Assembly: GCF_000002515.2 (NCBI RefSeq)
Contig: NC_006041.1
Span: 1,488,001 to 1,552,000, forward strand
DNA length: 64,000 nucleotides
Reading direction: 5' to 3'
Source: Kluyveromyces lactis
Taxonomy: Eukaryota > Ascomycota > Saccharomycetes > Saccharomycetales > Saccharomycetaceae
Shown piece after piece: positions 20,434 to 30,279 of this stretch. The notes beneath the pieces are model-generated. The model was not told the DNA's origin, did not search any database, and saw nothing but the letters and a program-made list of their open reading frames with translations. How positions within the stretch are numbered: position 1 is the first letter of the stretch; the number at the start of each line of letters is the position of its first letter. A program made the translations under genes and the position numbers.

Positions 20434-20738
20434 GATTTTCTGGTACTAAATAGAACCCACTTGGTAACTCTATGGTGCTAACTAACTACAAACACCAAGC
20501 TCCTATCCACTTGCAAACATTAACTGAGATGTATAACATGTTGATTGACAACCTGTTGGGAATTCGATTCTTTTCGTTATTTGACCTTAAGGAAAAGAAA
20601 ATTATGATCACGTGGCCATTAAAGAAACAGGAAGAGAAACCCCGTAGTGCCAGTGAAAGAGTAACGTTAACTATAGAACTATCTACATACACGGTATGGA
20701 GCGATTTCAGTACTTGAATGGAGGGCCAAGTAAGGTTT
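20434..20738. promoter_or_regulatory. SKP1 promoter / PEX3 3' region
   Basis: This 305-bp spacer lies between tandem minus-strand genes. I see no distinct element beyond A/T-rich sequence and a CACGTG at about 20610-20615. Confidence 0.4.
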
Positions 20739-22190
20739 TCATAGACCGAAGTTACTATATACGCATGCACTGAGATCGTCAAGTGCCGAGATGGAGTGTA
20801 GTTTCTGTAGGAACTTGTTGTTCATTGATACGAGTCCCGCTTTCAACATTTCGTTTGTGCAGTCTTTCGTGGCGATAGAGAATAATGCGATTTGATATGA
20901 ATTTTTGGATATATCGACTACTTTGGTGTCGTCATCATTCGATTTAGGTTTCGATTTGCTGTTGACATTATCCTCGATTTGTTCCATGATTGTGTGGAAT
21001 GTTTCATCGATTAAAGACTCCAGGACAATCCATGTTCCAGGTGATTGTAGGCATTTGTTGGTCTCTTGTACAAGTTGTTTTAGTAATAGATTATCCTCGT
21101 ATAGTACTTTCAAAGCATCTTGTTCTAAAGTTTGTTGAAGAACAAATCTCTCTAAGTTAGGTTCAGGAAGTAGACATGAAATGAACATTTCATTCGATTG
21201 TGGCTGTTGAAAGAATTGCTTGTTTGTGGTGACGAATATCTTGCTTATCTTGCCACTGAACTCATCCATTGTCATGATATCTCTTGGGTTCGAATTTTGG
21301 AACTCTTCTTTCACCAATTGTTCAATGATACTCTTGTATTGTAGGTATCCACGGTTTAATAACCACCACGATAAGGATAAGAAAGCTTGTTCGTTAACGT
21401 ATCTCGATTTTTCAGGGTTCGCAGTGGATGCAATGCTCCTTGTGTCCGTGTCAATAGTACCATCGCTGTTTCTTGGGTCAGCTTTTTCACTGGGTAAATT
21501 GTTGCTCTTTTCAGTGATCCAACTAGAGAACCAAGATAAGACTGAGTATTGATTAGCCTTCTTTTCCCTTTCCTTTTCCATGGCAGAATTGATGGCAGTA
21601 TCCAAATACTCTCTTCTTGCCAATATATTCAATTGCAATCGGGTTAAAAGCATCAATAATGATGTGGTATAGGACAAGATAATGATCTTGGTGATAGCTT
21701 TGAGTTTCAAATCGTCCCAAAGCTCGGCCTTGGATTTCGTAGACGTTTCAGAAACGCTAGTGGTATCTGCAGATTGCGGAGATTTCGCTGACACACTGGG
21801 TGCAGGCGTCATCGCACTCATTCCTGAACTTAAGCCCTCATTTTCCAACTCATTCCCAGCTATTTCACCTTTGGAAAGCTTCTTCTGTAACTTTTTCCCC
21901 TTTAGAGCCTCTACAATAGAATCAAGATCGAAATCCTTAGCCAACACTAACGTCATTACCGGCATCAATTCATAAAGAGTGTACAACGAGTCCTGCTGAG
22001 TTTGTACAAACCTCCGTTTGATCTGTTCCTTGACAAATCGTTGCTCCGTCATTTTCAAATGCTGCTTGTACAACCATCTTTTACTGAAATAGACCGTAAT
22101 AGCGCATGTAGCAAATAGCGTAGCAAACAAAACACTAGAAACAACGAACTTCTTTCTGTGTCTCTGAACCAGAGATCGATTCCCAGTCAT
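20739..22190 (-). CDS. PEX3: Pex3, peroxisomal membrane biogenesis receptor
   Basis: This 483-residue protein has a short basic N-terminus (RSLVQRHRKKF), one transmembrane segment at about 16-36 (VSSVLFATLFATCAITVYF), then a basic patch and a long helical cytosolic domain. This is the layout of Pex3, the peroxisomal/ER membrane anchor for Pex19 and, in yeast, for Inp1 and Atg36. A Ser-rich, low-complexity insert lies at about 118-150. S. cerevisiae Pex3 (YDR329C) is 441 residues. Gene order with SKP1 matches YDR328C-YDR329C. Confidence 0.92.
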   Translation of the reverse strand: MTGNRSLVQRHRKKFVVSSVLFATLFATCAITVYFSKRWLYKQHLKMTEQRFVKEQIKRRFVQTQQDSLYTLYELMPVMTLVLAKDFDLDSIVEALKGKKLQKKLSKGEIAGNELENEGLSSGMSAMTPAPSVSAKSPQSADTTSVSETSTKSKAELWDDLKLKAITKIIILSYTTSLLMLLTRLQLNILARREYLDTAINSAMEKEREKKANQYSVLSWFSSWITEKSNNLPSEKADPRNSDGTIDTDTRSIASTANPEKSRYVNEQAFLSLSWWLLNRGYLQYKSIIEQLVKEEFQNSNPRDIMTMDEFSGKISKIFVTTNKQFFQQPQSNEMFISCLLPEPNLERFVLQQTLEQDALKVLYEDNLLLKQLVQETNKCLQSPGTWIVLESLIDETFHTIMEQIEDNVNSKSKPKSNDDDTKVVDISKNSYQIALFSIATKDCTNEMLKAGLVSMNNKFLQKLHSISALDDLSACVYSNFGL

Positions 22191-22634
22191 GATGAGGGGT
22201 AAAAAAATAACTTATAACTTAGAGCAATGTAATTCTTCTATTGATTTTCCACTACAGCCGTTGTCAGATTGCGTGTAGAGCTTTCCTAGTGTCGTTGTTT
22301 GTCTTGATACTTTATTGATGTTGATGTTTACTTGCTAGTTAGTTATTTTAATGTTTTTCGAATTTTGTTTCCCCCTCAAAGAGCGACAAATTCGACAGAT
22401 TTAAGAGAAAACATATACCAAAGAGATAGAATTGCGTTGGGTATTGAACCTCTATGGTTCTGCAACTGGTGCCAACAGATATTTTATAGTGTATCATTAC
22501 AGCTTTATCTTTTACTATACATATTATATGTGTATATGTGTATAATTGGTCAAAAACGTTCGCATGACTCAAATAAAAGATGGATCATATATGTGATGTG
22601 TCGAATCTCAAACGAAAACGAAGATTACATCCAC
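22191..22634. promoter_or_regulatory. PEX3 promoter / 3' region of orphan gene
   Basis: The 444-bp spacer holds PEX3 upstream sequence. The overlapping short frames on both strands look like chance. No RNA gene or repeat is recognised. Confidence 0.4.
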
Positions 22635-23153
22635 CTATTGGCGTTGCATCTCAGTGAGACGTTTAAGATTGGCCAAGTTCTCCAGGATCTGGCCATCTGA
22701 GATCATAATTGGGGTTTGCGTATCGTTGCGGAAGTAATCTTCTGCACTTGTATGTGCTAAAGGTGGACAGAGTCTGAATGAACCAGACCGATCCATTTGA
22801 TGTTGGAAGGGGGAATTTTCCGAATAGAACGCAGTTCTATCGAGTTTGACTTTGAGATGGTTCTGCTGTTCGTCGTTCCCGTTCTTTTGGTATAGGTTCT
22901 GTAGAAGCGGTTGCGGTGGCTGTATTCCAGCCTGAAGCGATGATGACTCGTGGTTCAATAGGAAGGATACGTTCATCTGTTTAGAGTTCCGCTGCAAAAG
23001 CTGATCCATTTCTGTGACGACTTTCTGCAAATTTGATGCCAAGGTTGACCATGATTCTGCATCGCTTGGCGAGAGCGAGTGTGCTTGCTCACGATATTTC
23101 TCACGAACCTGTCGTAGCTGTGTCTCTATATTCGATAAGTCATCAGCGACCAT
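22635..23153 (-). CDS. Unrecognised 172-residue protein with N-terminal coiled coil
   Basis: I do not recognise this gene. An ATG-initiated frame encodes 172 residues. The first about 55 residues form a probable amphipathic/coiled-coil helix (IETQLRQVREKYREQ; LASNLQKVVTEMDQLLQR). A polar Gln/Asn/Pro-rich middle and a short C-terminal helix (ILENLANLKRLTEM) follow. There is no membrane segment, signal peptide or enzyme motif. It sits between PEX3 and LRP1, where S. cerevisiae has no counterpart that I know. Its length, clean start and separation from other genes support a real gene. It could be a fast-evolving orthologue of a coiled-coil complex subunit or a lineage-specific gene. Confidence 0.6.
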   Translation of the reverse strand: MVADDLSNIETQLRQVREKYREQAHSLSPSDAESWSTLASNLQKVVTEMDQLLQRNSKQMNVSFLLNHESSSLQAGIQPPQPLLQNLYQKNGNDEQQNHLKVKLDRTAFYSENSPFQHQMDRSGSFRLCPPLAHTSAEDYFRNDTQTPIMISDGQILENLANLKRLTEMQRQ

Positions 23154-23602
23154 TATCTATGCTGACGAGAAACAAACTAAAGTACTTCTTGAGCTAGGCC
23201 AGTGTTGAAATTAAGTATACTGGCGGAGGGTGGATGTTACTTCAACAGTCCAAATAGGACTACTCGCCCTGTATTGAGTACAGGTTCTCCATATATGTGG
23301 TATGAATGTGTGTAATGTCTTGCGTTTTTTTTTTTTTTTTTGGCAGGCAAATATGGAATTTTCGCTGGATAAAGAAATAGAAATATTACTGAAGTACTTC
23401 TACGTGCGAAACGCACGCAGATTATTATGCGTTTTGTTCCATTGCGAAAAATTCGCAGTATTATGTTATTGATCGAAAATTTTGATTCAGTGAAGAATAC
23501 TTCATCTCGGTATTATACAGCTTCATCTCATCTCATCTCATCTCATCTCATCGCTGCCTCAGTCGACAACGACAAGAACACGGACCACATACAACTACCA
23601 GC
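23154..23602. promoter_or_regulatory. Divergent promoter with RRPE and tandem PAC elements (LRP1)
   Basis: The 449-bp divergent spacer holds a T-run at about 23325-23341 and an RRPE-like CGAAAATTTTG at 23474-23484. A CATCT tandem repeat of five and a half units at 23524-23552 ends in CTCATCGC, the reverse complement of the PAC core GCGATGAG. RRPE plus PAC upstream of LRP1 is the classical yeast ribosome-biogenesis promoter code. Confidence 0.7.
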
Positions 23603-24136
23603 ATGGAAGATACTAAGAAAATTAAACCATACATCTCGTATCTCAATAAACAGGTGGAACAACTCAGTGGTGAGATTAACAAACTAACGAGCAAGTCATT
23701 GGACGAACAACTGTTGCTTCTGCAAGATGAAAAGAAGAAACTTGATCTTTCAAACAAATACGCATATGTATTGAGTTCACTATGCTTTTCATACATGAAA
23801 GTCCTCAATATCAAAGACCTGTCACCTATCATGGCCGAATTGGCAAGGTGTAAGTCATATATGGATAAATCTAAACAGTTAGAAGCTAAGAAAGAATCTG
23901 AAGAGAAGGATGAGGTGGAGCAAGAAGAACAAGCAAAAAGAGTTCTACAATCTGCGTTGGGAGGTGGCAAAATGGAACCTGCTATCAGTAAAGTCAACTT
24001 TCAGGGGAAACATACTAAGTTTTCGACAGAGGCTTCCACCACCAGCACTGATAAGGATGGACTGGCAAATCGAGTAGTAGACGGAACAAAGAAATCAAAA
24101 CAGCAAAAACAATCTGGTAAAGTATCGAAGAAATAA
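23603..24136 (+). CDS. LRP1: Lrp1/Rrp47, nuclear exosome cofactor (C1D family)
   Basis: This 177-residue protein has an N-terminal Sas10/C1D-type helical domain (about 1-100: KPYISYLNKQVEQLSGEI; LDLSNKYAYVLSSLCFSYMKVL; PIMAELARCKSYMDK). A basic Lys-rich tail (GTKKSKQQKQSGKVSKK) follows. Lrp1 binds Rrp6 and RNA and helps the nuclear exosome process rRNA, snoRNA and snRNA 3' ends. S. cerevisiae Lrp1 (YHR081W) is 184 residues. The upstream PAC/RRPE elements agree with a ribosome-biogenesis role. Confidence 0.93.
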   Translation: MEDTKKIKPYISYLNKQVEQLSGEINKLTSKSLDEQLLLLQDEKKKLDLSNKYAYVLSSLCFSYMKVLNIKDLSPIMAELARCKSYMDKSKQLEAKKESEEKDEVEQEEQAKRVLQSALGGGKMEPAISKVNFQGKHTKFSTEASTTSTDKDGLANRVVDGTKKSKQQKQSGKVSKK

Positions 24137-24394
24137 TTCATCTGAAATATGTCCTGGCATGTTCATCCATGTATTCCTGGGTCTTATTCTGGCATTCTAT
24201 ATTAATAATTAGCATCGCATTTTTCACTGACATAACAAGTTGTATAGTATAAATACACTAAAATTGGGAAACAAAAAGAAGGAAATTCCAGTTGGCAAAC
24301 GTGAACAAGAATTAACCAAAGATACAGGTTTCAAGTGGCAACAGAGAGTTACAGAGACCAGTAAAAGGATTAAAAGAAGTACATTTCAATAGCC

Positions 24395-25939
24395 ATGATA
24401 TCTGACGAGGATATTTCAACTTTCCAAGGTGTTTGCGGTACAGATAACGATGAATTGTCAAGACATTTCCTTGAGATGGCCGGAGGCAATTTGGAAACAG
24501 CCATCTCGTTATTCTTTGAACATGGTGGTGAGAGACAGTTGAACAGCAATTCTGGTAATAATAATGCCGGTGCTGGTGCTGGTGCTAATACAGGGGGTTC
24601 TGGCGGTCTGAGTGGCGACGTAGAGTTTGCTGAAGAATTACAAAGACAAGCGTATCAGGATGAAGATCAATATAGGGCTCCGGATCAGGCAAGACACGAG
24701 ACATTGGTGGAGACAAATGTGTTTCCTAGTGTTTATGGTGGTATTGGAGGTTCTTTTGAACCATTGCGTAATGCCAGGGATATGTTTGACAATTCAAGAC
24801 CTTCAGGAATTTTTAATCAACAATTAGACACAGACCTACTACGTTCTGGTAGATCTAACAACTACCATCGGGATGACGATGATGACGATAGTGATTCTGC
24901 GTTTACTGATGAAGAAAATTATCCCAGTAATGAGGATGAGTACGAATACGTAGAAGAAAACGTCGTGGAAATAGACGACGATGGTGAACTACGGGAATAT
25001 ACGAAATGGGTTAAGAAGCCAAAACCAATGTCAAAGGAAACCAGGCTAGCATTATTGTTTAGACCTCCATTCGATTTAATGGCAAAATACGATCTTGACA
25101 CTGCAAGGCAAAAAGCCAAGAAAAGGAATAAATGGGTAATGATTAACATCCAATGTGCAGATATTTTCCAGTGCCAGATGCTTAACAGAGATCTTTGGTC
25201 CAATGCAGGTATAAAATCCTTCATAAAACAAAATTTCATATTTCTGCAATATCAATATGAATCAAGACTAGCATCTGCCTATGTACAACGTTATGGGTTC
25301 AACGATAAGGAAGATTGTCCTCATATCGCCATCTTGGATCCAATAACCGGGGAGAGGTTGAAATTTTGGAGCCGTGAAGTGCCAACTGTGGAAAATTTCA
25401 GACAAGAGCTAGAGATATTTCTAGAGGAATTCTCATTAGATCCCACTACTACTAATCCACCTGTTAAGGAACCCACTCCAAAGATTGATCCCAGCACTTT
25501 AAGTGAGGAAAAACAGCTTGAATTGGCCATACGAGAATCGCTAGGCAACCAGACTCCTACTACCTCGGACGAAACAAATGAGAAATCTGATCAAGTGGAA
25601 GAAACCGAAGAAACTGAAGAGCCCGACGGAGCGCAATGGAAACTCTTCGACTCAATCAAACCAATAGAACATGCAGAACCTGATAACAAACCTGGAATCA
25701 CAACCAGAATACAAGTACGATCCGGTGATGGTAAAAGACTAGTGAGAAGGTTCGATGCAATGCATGATACTGTCAGAACGATATATGAGGTTATCAAATC
25801 TCACTGGCCGGAATATTCACAAGACCAATTCGTACTTACGACTCATACCAGAGAAAATCTTATCGAGAAGCTTGACGAGTCGATAAACGATGCAGGTTTG
25901 AAAAATAGCTCCATTCTACTTGAAAAGATCTCGGACTGA
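24395..25939 (+). CDS. UBX5: Ubx5, UBA-UAS-UBX Cdc48 adaptor
   Basis: This 514-residue protein starts with a UBA-like domain (about 1-45: LSRHFLEMAGGNLETAISLFFE), followed by a Gly/Ala/Asn linker. Next is an acidic segment and a UAS/thioredoxin-like domain (about 215-355: KWVMINIQCADIFQCQMLNRD; FIFLQYQYES). A UIM-like helix lies at about 370-384 (EEKQLELAIRESLG), and a C-terminal UBX domain at about 430-514 (TTRIQVRSGDGKRLVRRF). Ubx5 recruits Cdc48/p97 to ubiquitylated substrates. The neighbour GPI8 matches YDR330W-YDR331W. S. cerevisiae Ubx5 is 500 residues. Confidence 0.94.
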   Translation: MISDEDISTFQGVCGTDNDELSRHFLEMAGGNLETAISLFFEHGGERQLNSNSGNNNAGAGAGANTGGSGGLSGDVEFAEELQRQAYQDEDQYRAPDQARHETLVETNVFPSVYGGIGGSFEPLRNARDMFDNSRPSGIFNQQLDTDLLRSGRSNNYHRDDDDDDSDSAFTDEENYPSNEDEYEYVEENVVEIDDDGELREYTKWVKKPKPMSKETRLALLFRPPFDLMAKYDLDTARQKAKKRNKWVMINIQCADIFQCQMLNRDLWSNAGIKSFIKQNFIFLQYQYESRLASAYVQRYGFNDKEDCPHIAILDPITGERLKFWSREVPTVENFRQELEIFLEEFSLDPTTTNPPVKEPTPKIDPSTLSEEKQLELAIRESLGNQTPTTSDETNEKSDQVEETEETEEPDGAQWKLFDSIKPIEHAEPDNKPGITTRIQVRSGDGKRLVRRFDAMHDTVRTIYEVIKSHWPEYSQDQFVLTTHTRENLIEKLDESINDAGLKNSSILLEKISD

Positions 25940-26294
25940 TTTGCGTTTCATTGTTTTTACATTAATATCTAACCATTCGTCCAGTATATCTTTAGACTCA
26001 AACAAAAATATACTTATATACTTATATAACTGTAAAAATATAATTCGAAGAATTATGTCTCACAAAGCATTACCTGAAGGTGTTTTCTGCCTCCTGTCTC
26101 TATATGTGTCAGTATGCCTCGTCAACTTTTTTGGTGCTTTTTGTTAAAGTTTACAAAATTAAGAATACACATCATGATTTATATAGTAAGCAGTTCGGGT
26201 TCATGAACAGGACTAAAATGTTTCTCGAATGATATTAAGCTTTGTATCGTCTGGATAGCGGAAACCGAGCATCAGCATACTTGTCGTATTTAGG
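25940..26294. promoter_or_regulatory. UBX5 3' region / GPI8 promoter
   Basis: A 355-bp A/T-rich spacer lies between tandem plus-strand genes. It contains UBX5 3'-end type repeats of ATATACTTATATA near 26008-26030 and the GPI8 upstream region. No gene is seen. Confidence 0.4.
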
Positions 26295-27521
26295 ATGAAG
26301 CTGTGGGGTTATCAGGCGTTGTTTTTCCTTTTATGTTTGGCATCTAACGTCATTGGAGAAGCTATCGGTACAGCTACACATACCAACAATTGGGCCGTGT
26401 TAGTCTCTACCTCAAGATTTTGGTTCAACTATAGACACATGGCCAATGTCTTGAGTATGTATCGTACGGTGAAGAGGTTAGGTATTCCTGATTCCCAAAT
26501 CATTTTAATGTTAAGTGATGATGTTGCTTGCAACCCAAGAAACCTTTTCCCCGGTTCTGTGTTCAACAATGCTGATAGAGCTTTGGATCTATACGGTGAG
26601 TCTGTCGAAGTGGATTATAGAGGGTATGAAGTCACAGTGGAGAATTTTATTAGATTATTGACTGATAGATGGGATGAAGATCATCCCAAATCAAAGAGAT
26701 TGATGACCGATGAGAATTCCAATGTTTTCATTTATTTGACTGGACATGGTGGTGAAGATTTCTTGAAGTTCCAAGATGCAGAGGAGATTGCCAGTCATGA
26801 CATCGCCGATGCATTGGCTCAAATGCATGCCAAAAAACGTTATAATGAATTGTTTTTTATGATTGATACATGTCAAGCGAACACTATGTTTTCAAAGTTC
26901 TATTCGCCCAATGTAATTGCTGTTGGATCTAGTGAACTGGACGAAAGTTCGTATTCTCACCATTCAGATGTCGAACTCGGTGTTGCTGTCGTCGATAGAT
27001 TCACGTATTACACTTTAGGTTTTATGGAAGAAATTGATAAGAACTCTACACTGACTTTGCGTGATCTTTTCGATTCGTACACATTTGAAAAAGTCCATTC
27101 ACATGTTGGTGTTAGGACAGATCTATACCCAAGAAATCTATCTGATGTACTAATCACTGACTTTTTCGGTAACGTTCAAAACTTAGTTCCTGATGACGAC
27201 CGTGTCACTGCCGGAGCCATTAAGAAAAATGAACAGGATTCTGATAACACTTTGCTCAAGCTGGCCAAAGCGAAGCACGATGAATTGACAAAGCAAAAAA
27301 ATGATACAACCATTCCACAAGTTACAAAATCTAATCTGATAAATAACGATGAAGCCATTCATCAAGGATCGGTTGAAACGTATAATATCAAGCTAGTAAA
27401 AGTACTGGGTACTCTTCTACTACTTCTCATCCCAAGCTTGTTAAAATACTTTTCATACGCAAAGACGAACAATTCAAAACTCACAAACTTTTCTTTATAT
27501 AACGAGCACACAGCATTATAG
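26295..27521 (+). CDS. GPI8: Gpi8, catalytic subunit of GPI transamidase
   Basis: This 408-residue ER protein has a signal peptide (about 1-21) and a C13/legumain-like cysteine protease domain. The catalytic His is in YLTGHGG (H151) and the catalytic Cys in FMIDTCQANTM (C193), with the same 42-residue spacing as His157/Cys199 of S. cerevisiae Gpi8. A C-terminal transmembrane segment lies at about 370-390 (VKVLGTLLLLLIPSLLKYF). It cleaves the C-terminal signal of precursor proteins and attaches the GPI anchor in the ER lumen. Another GPI-pathway gene, GPI18, is in the window but not linked in function to this promoter. Confidence 0.97.
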   Translation: MKLWGYQALFFLLCLASNVIGEAIGTATHTNNWAVLVSTSRFWFNYRHMANVLSMYRTVKRLGIPDSQIILMLSDDVACNPRNLFPGSVFNNADRALDLYGESVEVDYRGYEVTVENFIRLLTDRWDEDHPKSKRLMTDENSNVFIYLTGHGGEDFLKFQDAEEIASHDIADALAQMHAKKRYNELFFMIDTCQANTMFSKFYSPNVIAVGSSELDESSYSHHSDVELGVAVVDRFTYYTLGFMEEIDKNSTLTLRDLFDSYTFEKVHSHVGVRTDLYPRNLSDVLITDFFGNVQNLVPDDDRVTAGAIKKNEQDSDNTLLKLAKAKHDELTKQKNDTTIPQVTKSNLINNDEAIHQGSVETYNIKLVKVLGTLLLLLIPSLLKYFSYAKTNNSKLTNFSLYNEHTAL

Positions 27522-27720
27522 TCTGTTCCAAGTGCACTGTACTCAGAATAAAATTAAATAATGGAACAACGACAACATTTAATGTACGTTAGGTTTAACC
27601 AAACCCTAATTCGCATCTTTCTCAAAGTTAAAATAGTAACTCAATAAAAAATATAGACATTGGTAGTGGAGTAAAACTAAGAAATGAAAAATGAAATATA
27701 AACGATTATATATATTGCAG

Positions 27721-30279
27721 TTAATCTTGGTACTGTTGTAACATTAACCAGTTATTCTTGTATTGCTCTAAGGAACCAACCACTTCATCTTGTTTCGAAC
27801 TTGACTTTCTGCCGGTTCTAATCTTTCCTGGCGAGTTGACCCTTCCGGCTGAAAAGAAATGGGGTTCGTCATCTTCGAAAAACACAGCATCGTTATCAAT
27901 GAACACATCATTCTTCTGCAAGCTTGTAGAAGCGGCTGAAAGATATGGATTGTGAGGTAAGATGAAACGGTCCTGGGCGTTTAAGCCACCATTACCGTTG
28001 ACATTGACATTGACAGGTTTCCTATTTCCGAAACTATTTCTTTTCAACCCGTTTGTGTGTTGACCTGGAACTAAATTGTCATGGCCAATGTTGAAACTTT
28101 TTCTATGATGAGGAGGTACATACACACCTGAAATTCCCTTGTCTGAACTTGTGGTTGGTCTTCTTGCGGAATGCGCCAAAGTAACATGATTGTTTAACGG
28201 GTCGTTTATGTTTACATGTGAAACCTGAGGCGATTTGAATAAATCAGGTAATCCATGTGGACCTTGGTTGTTGTTACCGTTTGCAGTAAGATTAACAGAA
28301 TGCGAGGATTGTTGAGTATTTATAGATAGATCACTCATATCATTAATGAATCCGTCGAAACCGTCACTTTCTTCCAGAGTAAACAAAACATCGTCCAGTT
28401 CCGGTTCATTATCAACGGATAATGCATGCTGTTCATGATACGTCATGGTATGAATAGGCGGTTGTTCCTCGTGCTTTGAGGATAAATGTGGAATTGATGG
28501 TGACCCGACATCGAATGACTTTCTGGAATGTGGTGGGACATATTTGCGGTTTCCAGTATTGTCTTGATTGAAGGAGCCACGTCTATTGCCGTTATTTGTT
28601 GTGCCGTTCGTCTTAGGAGATTTCGACCACTGGTTAAATCTCTTATTCTTTTTGGAGAAAACCCCTTCCATGTAACGGTTATGTACACTAGGAGGTGTAA
28701 AATAATCTCTCGTGTTGAAGTCATCGACATCATCTCTTGACTTGTACTCATGGAAGAAGTTATTAATATGAGTGTTTGGCGTTGGAATCGCCAATGGCTT
28801 TCTGGAATTTTTGATAATCTTTTCATTGTTGTTTATTTGAATCGGTTTGATATTCGATTTGTAGTTTTTGTAACCACCAGCACCGTACGCATCATGCTTT
28901 GCAGGTGTATTTTTTTTGGTATTTTTATTGTTTTGGTACCCATTACTCTTAGAGCGGTTATGGCTGCGCTTAGTAAAAGTGAACCTTGGAACAGGTTCTT
29001 TATTCTGTTTGACTGATGGTTCGGGAGTGATTTCTTCAACAGTTATAGCAGGCGGTTTTTGTGGAGTCTGACCAGTCTCACCAACTGCTGAGACAGTACT
29101 TATGATACCAGAGACCGTGGTTGCCACAGTAGCTGGGGCAGTAGAATGCAATGGGCTCATTGGAGCCACAGATGGGGCAGATACGCTTGTTGGAGCAGAT
29201 TTTGGCGGTAAAGCTGGAGGTGGGTAGTTGTAAAACACTGACTCTTCATCGCTGTCTAGTGAGTTGTAATATTCATCATCCATAGTGTATTCACTTAATC
29301 TTTTTATTTCAGTTCTGACTTTTTCCAAATTTCTGTTTGTAGGATCGATGGTCAACGCGTGTCTCAACACTTGGAAGAAATCATAACTCATAGTGGAAAA
29401 GACATCAAATAAAGCTTCCCTATTAGCAGCAAAATAGCAGAACGCCTTGTCAGTTTGGTTCGCCACAGTAAATGGATTCTTATGGAAGACGATATTCAGC
29501 ATAACAATACCGATGGCCCAAATATCAACTTTAGCGCAATCGTAGGCGTCTGTTCTCTCTTCTCTATCCAGATTAGATTCGAACAGTTCAGGAGCCATAT
29601 ATCTCTCACTTCCTACATTTCTTTCCATGGATGTTTTATCAGTAGTAGCCAAACCCCAATCAGTCAATTTAATGTTCCAATTGCCAGCAATCAAAATATT
29701 CTCTGGTTTAATATCACGATGGTAAATGCCCCTCGAGTGCACGTATTCCACGGCATCTAAGATTTGGTTAATGATGTTTGTCACATTTTTGGTCTTTCTG
29801 GGGACCATATCATCTTTGATGGCCTCGTACAAATCACCTCCAGAGCAATATTCCATAATAATGTAAGAGTCGAAGAAATCGTATAATTCCGTGATATTTT
29901 TATGCTTCCCGATCTTGGTTTGAATATCCACTTCGTACAATGCCTCGAAACATACGTTGTTAGAAAATCTTGACAAAACCTTATCCGAAATTAAGGACTT
30001 TTGATGTTTCAACAAACGTTGTTTCTTCTCTTGAGACGAGTTAACAGTGTTGTTAGTTTCATCATCTTTCTCATCTCCAATGACCATGACACCATCCTTG
30101 GTATCATTACCCTTGTCATCTTCACTCTTGAAGATGTATTTCACTGCTACCAACTTCTTCAGTTGGGTATCAGATGCCAATGACACATATCCGTATGATC
30201 CTTCACTGATATCTTCGATCAACTTATATCGATCACGAAGAAGACCACCTTCCTTATAAACTTCGTAATCTAATGTCAT
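27721..30279 (-). CDS. KSP1: Ksp1 serine/threonine protein kinase
   Basis: This 852-residue protein has an N-terminal kinase domain (about 18-330): glycine loop EGSYGYV (26-32), ATP-binding Lys47 in VAVKYIF, catalytic loop HRDIKPENIL and APE motif MAPELFES. The metal-binding motif reads DWG (LTDWGLAT) instead of the usual DFG. The rest is Asn/Ser/Pro-rich and disordered, with two repeats of a YVPPH.RKSF motif plus an NSFGNRKP segment. Ksp1 regulates filamentous growth, TORC1/PKA signalling and autophagy in S. cerevisiae (YHR082C, 1029 residues). Its convergence with GPI8 and divergence from IRC3 follow the interleaved ancestral order. The YVPPH.RKSF repeats look like basophilic kinase sites or 14-3-3-type docking segments (inference). 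Confidence 0.93.
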   Translation of the reverse strand: MTLDYEVYKEGGLLRDRYKLIEDISEGSYGYVSLASDTQLKKLVAVKYIFKSEDDKGNDTKDGVMVIGDEKDDETNNTVNSSQEKKQRLLKHQKSLISDKVLSRFSNNVCFEALYEVDIQTKIGKHKNITELYDFFDSYIIMEYCSGGDLYEAIKDDMVPRKTKNVTNIINQILDAVEYVHSRGIYHRDIKPENILIAGNWNIKLTDWGLATTDKTSMERNVGSERYMAPELFESNLDREERTDAYDCAKVDIWAIGIVMLNIVFHKNPFTVANQTDKAFCYFAANREALFDVFSTMSYDFFQVLRHALTIDPTNRNLEKVRTEIKRLSEYTMDDEYYNSLDSDEESVFYNYPPPALPPKSAPTSVSAPSVAPMSPLHSTAPATVATTVSGIISTVSAVGETGQTPQKPPAITVEEITPEPSVKQNKEPVPRFTFTKRSHNRSKSNGYQNNKNTKKNTPAKHDAYGAGGYKNYKSNIKPIQINNNEKIIKNSRKPLAIPTPNTHINNFFHEYKSRDDVDDFNTRDYFTPPSVHNRYMEGVFSKKNKRFNQWSKSPKTNGTTNNGNRRGSFNQDNTGNRKYVPPHSRKSFDVGSPSIPHLSSKHEEQPPIHTMTYHEQHALSVDNEPELDDVLFTLEESDGFDGFINDMSDLSINTQQSSHSVNLTANGNNNQGPHGLPDLFKSPQVSHVNINDPLNNHVTLAHSARRPTTSSDKGISGVYVPPHHRKSFNIGHDNLVPGQHTNGLKRNSFGNRKPVNVNVNGNGGLNAQDRFILPHNPYLSAASTSLQKNDVFIDNDAVFFEDDEPHFFSAGRVNSPGKIRTGRKSSSKQDEVVGSLEQYKNNWLMLQQYQD

